Below are positions 59,592 to 64,000 of a stretch of DNA of 64,000 nucleotides, piece after piece (within the stretch, counting starts at the first letter, position 1; each line of letters starts with the position of its first letter). Origin of the DNA: Euprymna scolopes (lineage: Eukaryota; Mollusca; Cephalopoda; Sepiida; Sepiolidae); the NCBI GenBank assembly GCA_024364805.1, contig CM044506.1, positions 34,679,256 to 34,743,255 on the forward strand, given 5' to 3'. The position numbers were made by a program, and so were the translations under genes. The notes under the pieces are model-generated. The model saw only the letters and a list, made by a program, of their open reading frames with translations. It was not told the origin of the DNA and ran no database searches.

Positions 59592-59977
59592 TAGTGACAA
59601 AACGATTCCAATATTTTCCCCGATTCTGATACATTTATTGATTCTCTTTAATGTTTCTGATTCTTATACAATTACTGAATCCGATTCTTTTAAATTTCTA
59701 AATATAAAGTTACTTTTTAGGGGAGAGCGGCGCCAGATTACCGCAAAAACCATATGTGCAATGTGCATATACTTTCACAAATGTGAAAATACACAATAGA
59801 TTTTAGTTTTACTGGTAGTTTAAAATCAATATTCATCATTTTTATCATTTATACAAGCTACAGAAAATTAAGTTTTAAAAAGAAAAAATAATAAAACGTT
59901 TTTGGCATCAGAAAATATACCCATTTTTCCAATTCCCATTTTTGAGTCCCGATTTCGATTAATCATCCCAATACTAT
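59592..59977. mobile_element. Possible hAT-type MITE
   Basis: The left end tagtgacaaaacgattcc and the right end (reverse complement tagtattgggatgattaa) are weakly inverted. The interior is rich in gattc motifs and has a GC-rich patch gagagcggcgccagattacc. Family assignment is tentative. Confidence 0.35.
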
Positions 59978-60008
59978 TATCTTGTCAAGATACTAGTCAC
60001 ATGGTGAT

Positions 60009-60042
60009 GAGAAAAAGCATTATCTTGGTAATGCTTTTTCTC
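60009..60042. repeat. Perfect 14-bp stem hairpin
   Basis: gagaaaaagcatta at 60,009-60,022 and its exact complement at 60,029-60,042, with a six-base loop. Pairing extends imperfectly outward. No evidence of transcription. Confidence 0.8.
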
Positions 60043-60414
60043 ACTGTTTATGTAAATCTCATTTGGCAAAAGTCGATTTTATTTTGGTCAAATTCTGTAC
60101 AAGCACCATTTTTGTTTTGTTCATTATTTTGTCTTTTCTTTATAATGGTAACATTTTAAATAATTTCTACAATTCCACGGTCTTTGTGCAGAACAGCATG
60201 CTTTTTTCTTTTAGCACTTCTGCATTACACGGACGGCACTATTGTTAGTGAACAATAACTAATTTCTCCTTGGTCAAATAACATGGCAAATAACAAACAA
60301 GTTTATTTTTTTCCGAACACAAAAATATTTGAAAACCAAAACATTGTATAAAAATAAATCAATATATAATTGTAAAAATATTTATTGAAAAGTCTGCATT
60401 TAGAAATATAATTT

Positions 60415-60600
60415 TACTAAAACAATTTTTGAATTAAAGCAACATCGGATTTTTTTTTTCCCAAAACATTTTTTTAATTAAAGTAAAATTGGATTTTTTT
60501 TTCTGAACAAATTAATAATTTAAATGAAACATTTTTCAAATTAAAGTGACATTGGAATTGCCCTTGTAATTTTTGAATTAAAGTAAAATTGTCACTCTAA
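60415..60600. repeat. Degenerate tandem repeat
   Basis: The phrase (t)ttttgaattaaagtaaaattgg recurs about four times with variable spacing, interrupted by T runs. Confidence 0.6.
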
Positions 60601-60959
60601 CAAAGTATAGTTTTAATTTTTTGTGGCACCTGTTGAAGGGTCAACAATATATTATTATTTTAATTTTTAAATTAATAAACAATTTGAATGGAGAGAAGCA
60701 CTACTAGGCGACAGTTTAGTGAAACACACACACACACACACAAAAAAAAAAAAACGATACCGTCTCTAAAATGCAGAATTGTTTTTTTTTCTTTTTCTCA
60801 ACAATTTCAGTAAAGTAGTGAATTCAGTACATAAAATTTATGCACAACAGGGTTGGCAGATTGACCTTTTTAAGGCAAAATTTCGTGAATTTGGCCCTTT
60901 TTTTTTTTTTTTTTTAAAGTAGTTTGACCTTCAAAAATTGTATTTGGCCTTTTAAAAAA

Positions 60960-61260
60960 TTTGGCTTCAATTTGGGTATTTATTTGATAGTAATTATTAA
61001 AAAAAAACAAAAAACGTTATAATTGATTTAAGAAGTTTGGTCTTCAATTTTGACTTTTTCTTCACTATTTTATCTATTTGAAAGCAATTAGTGAAAATGT
61101 TACAACTAAATATTTCTGAAGCAGTTTGGACTTCAAACGTTTTATTGCCTTTATTTTTTTTTAATTTTTAGATATTTTTCCCAATGATTTTACATAAAAA
61201 TATATTTAGTAATAACTATTAAAGAAAATGTTATAATTAAATGTTTTTAAGCTGTTTGGG
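60960..61260. repeat. Degenerate tandem repeat, unit about 120 bp
   Basis: Three diverged units, each with taataattattaaa, aaaatgttataattaaat-type and aagcagtttggacttcaa-type blocks. AT-rich with poly(T) expansions. Confidence 0.6.
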
Positions 61261-61857
61261 TAACAGCGTAGTATATGTGATACAATCTTTCATTAAACAA
61301 AATCTCCATTTACAGGTTTCTTTCAGTTAAGTCAGTGAAAGCGAGTATTTAGTATCAAAAGCTAAATGCATCCACTTTCTCCATTATTCATTGAAGGTCA
61401 AATATTAAGTGACCAATTTGAACTACCATTTTATCAAATGTAGGAGCTATTTGTAAAGATATGACGTAAAAGACACTGTCAACGGAGGTTGAACTTTTTT
61501 GTTTCAAAAGTAACAAATAATTGGGAATTAACTATAAATTACACCTACAAAGAGTAATTATTTCAAAGTAAATTTTTAATTAAATACTTGTTCTTAACTT
61601 TTCCAAAGACATTGTCTCATTTTTATTTCAATTTCCATATATCTTAAATGTTCTCATAAAATTTAATTCAAATGTTTGTACATAAAATGTCAGTTTGTTT
61701 GATTTGCAACAAAAAGTGACAATAAAATGTAAATAACACAGAGGCAAAAGTTGTTTGGTGGATTGAGGGGGAGGGTTGATAATATCACATTTTGTCTTAC
61801 AAATTTTTTTCACTTTATGGACCTAATCCTACTTCAAAAATGTTGTTTTAACATTAA

Positions 61858-62292
61858 TCTTCTTCTAATATATAAAAAGCAAAATGTGTGTGTGTGTTTT
61901 TTTTTATGTCTTACAAAAACTTTCGACATGTGATGGATCCTTGCGAGATCGGTATTGTTTTCAAGCTCAATCCTTCGGACAACAAATATCGAAAAATTAA
62001 TCCAAAACATTCATTCTTTCACTCTCAACTGGGCAGTTTTGTACAAGGAGGGGGCGCTTTTTTCACCGACTTTTTAGCAAGTCATCGTCACCGTTAGATT
62101 GACTACGCTTAATTTCAACACTCTCGACTCCATATTTTCTTTTTTTTCTCCCTTCACATAACGGGTTCCAGCCTGCCTTCCTGCCTACTACCACTATTTT
62201 TTTTTAACACCTCTCTCCGCCCAGGCTGCCTACCTTTGTTTTTTGGGCTTCCTTACTCGACACACCTGGGCAATGCCAGGTACCCCCACTAG
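61858..62292 (+). mobile_element. Nonautonomous Helitron-like element
   Basis: The left end begins TCTTCTTCTAATATATAAAA followed by a tgtgtgtgtg run. The right end has a GC-rich hairpin ACCTGGGCAATGCCAGGT and a terminal CTAG. It lies between A and T, with no terminal inverted repeats and no target duplication. This is the Helitron end structure (TC...hairpin-CTRR). No Rep/helicase coding; the interior may hold captured sequence. Confidence 0.7.
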
Positions 62293-62570
62293 TTTTATAT
62301 AAAAAAATGAGATGTAAGCTGGAGTGGGACAAATTACAAACAACTAAGAAAAAAAAAAAAAGAACCAAATAAAATGAGGTAAAGGACAGGTTAGTAAAGC
62401 CTGGTAAACCCATTCTAAATGCAACCTGCTCACTATTTTCAGAATTGTAAAACCTGAAAACAAACAAATCAATCTCAAAGTGGGAGTAGGAACTAGTGAG
62501 TGATAAAAGAAAAATAGGGATAGGGAATGAGCAACGATTGTGATCTCCAAAATAAAGGTTTTTTTAGTTC

Positions 62571-64000
62571 TTTTTTTTTTTACAAAGGAGTCACCACTTA
62601 TCAAGGCCATGAGGCTACTCGAGGATAAGGGTTATTGAGTGTACAGTAATCAATGGGATAATATCGTAGTAGTCGTTATTAATAGAAATTTGGTAGATTG
62701 GATTACTTAAGGGGGCAGTTCATCAAGAATTTGTTTATGTTGGACTTATAGTTAGCTGAGAAACAGGCAAACAGAAGAGAGTTCCATAGGCGTGCAGTTC
62801 TAAGAAAGAAGCATTATTCATGGAATCTAGGTTTTGATTTAGGCACAGTTAAAGAGTTGACAGTTGTTTCAATTAGACGAGTGTTTTTCAAGAAAGATTG
62901 GCAAGGGGGGACCAGAGATTGGAGCTCAGATGTGCACTTGCCGTGGAAGTAATGCTAAAACAAAGACAGGCTCGAAACGTCCCTTCTGAGGGAAAGAGGT
63001 TGCAGGGAAGAGAAAAGGGCATCCCCCACGAAGTTCCGAAGTCTATTTTGTACTCTGTCAAGGCAGGATAAACTGCTTCTAGCAGCTCCTGTCCAGATAT
63101 GGCAACAGTACTCCATCCCTGGACGTACTTGGCTTTTATATAGATAGAGAATTGCAGCAGCAGTGAGCTATCTACTGGAGCGGTAGAAAGATCCCACCAT
63201 TCTTCCAACGACCTTGGCAACAGATTTGATGTACGTGTTCCATTACAGATCAGGAGTAAAGGTCAAGCCCAGAAGCTTGTGAAAACATGAAACTTCTCAG
63301 ACGAGAGCCCTCCATTTCAATTGATATCAGATGGGGATCAGAGCATTGATGATGTAAAGATAGGCGCTTGGTTTTAGATGCATTAAAAATAACTAGCTAC
63401 CTCTTCCCCCATTGTACCATGTGCTCAACGTCCGAAGAGAGAGAATCAGAGAGAACTTGGTCATTTACGGCCATTGATGTGTTACCATAGATGGTAGTGT
63501 CATCAGCATAGTGGGAGATCATTGATGCAGATCAGGAAGAGAGTTGGGCCTAGGATGGATCCCTGAGGGACTTCAGCATTAATACTGTGAGCTTCTGACT
63601 TCTGCCCATCAACCTTATGAGCCTATCAGAGAGAACTGATTTTATAATTGAGAAGACATTTCCAGCTATACTGTAGCTGGAAATCTTGTGAAGCAGGCCT
63701 TTATGCCATACCCTATCAAAGGCCTTTGATATGTCAAGAGCAATTGCCCTAGAGAGGAAGCCTTAGTCGAGAGATTCACTGATCCTATGAGATAAAACCG
63801 TTAGAATATCTGCTGTAGATCTAGCAGAACGGAAACCATATTGCATGTCACTAAGGAGGTTATTTCTGCTGAGGTGGTTGACTACTTCTTTATTTAATAT
63901 GGACTCTAGTAACTTACTCATGACACACAGGAGACTTATTGGTCTGTACTGAGAGGGAGATGATCTATCATCTGAATTTTTAAATACACGGCATATTGAT
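62571..64000 (-). mobile_element. CR1/Jockey-group LINE, family A (copy 4), runs off window
   Basis: Poly(A) at 62,571-62,580, then the family tail (gagtcaccacttatcaaggc in plus view). On the minus strand, broken frames cover the C-terminus, the thumb region containing IKAKYVQGWSTVA-type residues, the RT palm and an RPISL-type motif near 63,930. It continues beyond 64,000. Several frame breaks; inactive. Confidence 0.85.

Overview
The window is AT-rich, intron-dominated animal DNA. It holds most of the extracellular part of one host gene, an ABCA2-type lipid/ABC transporter on the minus strand, embedded in a dense litter of transposon remains. Long introns (up to about 9.6 kb between exons of about 100 bp), a spiralian-looking 28S rRNA fragment and several CR1/RTE-like LINE families suggest a lophotrochozoan, most likely a mollusc and perhaps a cephalopod. 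The species itself is an inference. There are no prokaryotic features, CRISPR arrays or operons.

Host gene: fourteen coding exons run from 45,644 down to 231. Splice phases agree at every junction except inside one exon (28,160-28,475), where an apparent extra base breaks the frame. The exons encode the first transmembrane helix and almost the whole first extracellular/lumenal domain, about 703 codons. The first coding exon (N-terminal cytoplasmic residues) was not found. The rest of the protein (remaining helices, both ATPase domains, second half) lies left of position 1.

Transposons in the introns: (i) a CR1/Jockey-group LINE, family A, at 909-2238, 15,770-17,016, 43,150-43,808 and 62,571-64,000, plus A-related 3' pieces at 12,900-13,125, 31,640-31,960, 37,615-37,900, 38,745-38,890 and 41,480-42,011; (ii) a second CR1-like LINE, family B, at 13,126-14,445, 15,235-15,610 and 34,600-35,580; (iii) RTE-like LINE pieces at 5,700-6,720, 19,000-19,975, 38,985-41,475, 45,735-45,990 and 49,090-49,500; (iv) a hAT transposon (39,196-41,220) nested in one of those; (v) a 1.28-kb TIR transposon (10,427-11,708), a mariner-like MITE (24,567-25,368), paired inverted-repeat MITEs (11,860-12,235 and 45,968-46,420) and other small inverted-repeat elements; (vi) a Penelope-like fossil with a GIY-YIG domain (30,600-31,340); (vii) a diverged 28S rRNA pseudogene (about 35,605-37,265) split by an assembly gap.

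Upstream of the first exon found (45.65-64 kb) no host coding sequence is recognised. It holds a nearly full-length, decayed I/Nimb-type LINE with gag-like zinc knuckles, endonuclease, RT and RNase H (about 52,040-57,680, minus), an older relative at 48,330-48,900, tRNA-like SINE pieces, a small Helitron-like element (61,858-62,292), degenerate tandem repeats and a truncated family-A LINE at the right edge.

No convincing undescribed system was found. The observations most worth checking are the single-base break in the ABCA2 exon, the rRNA pseudogene with identical 33-bp flanks around its gap, the nested hAT insertion, the 1.28-kb TIR element and palindromes inside LINE RT genes.
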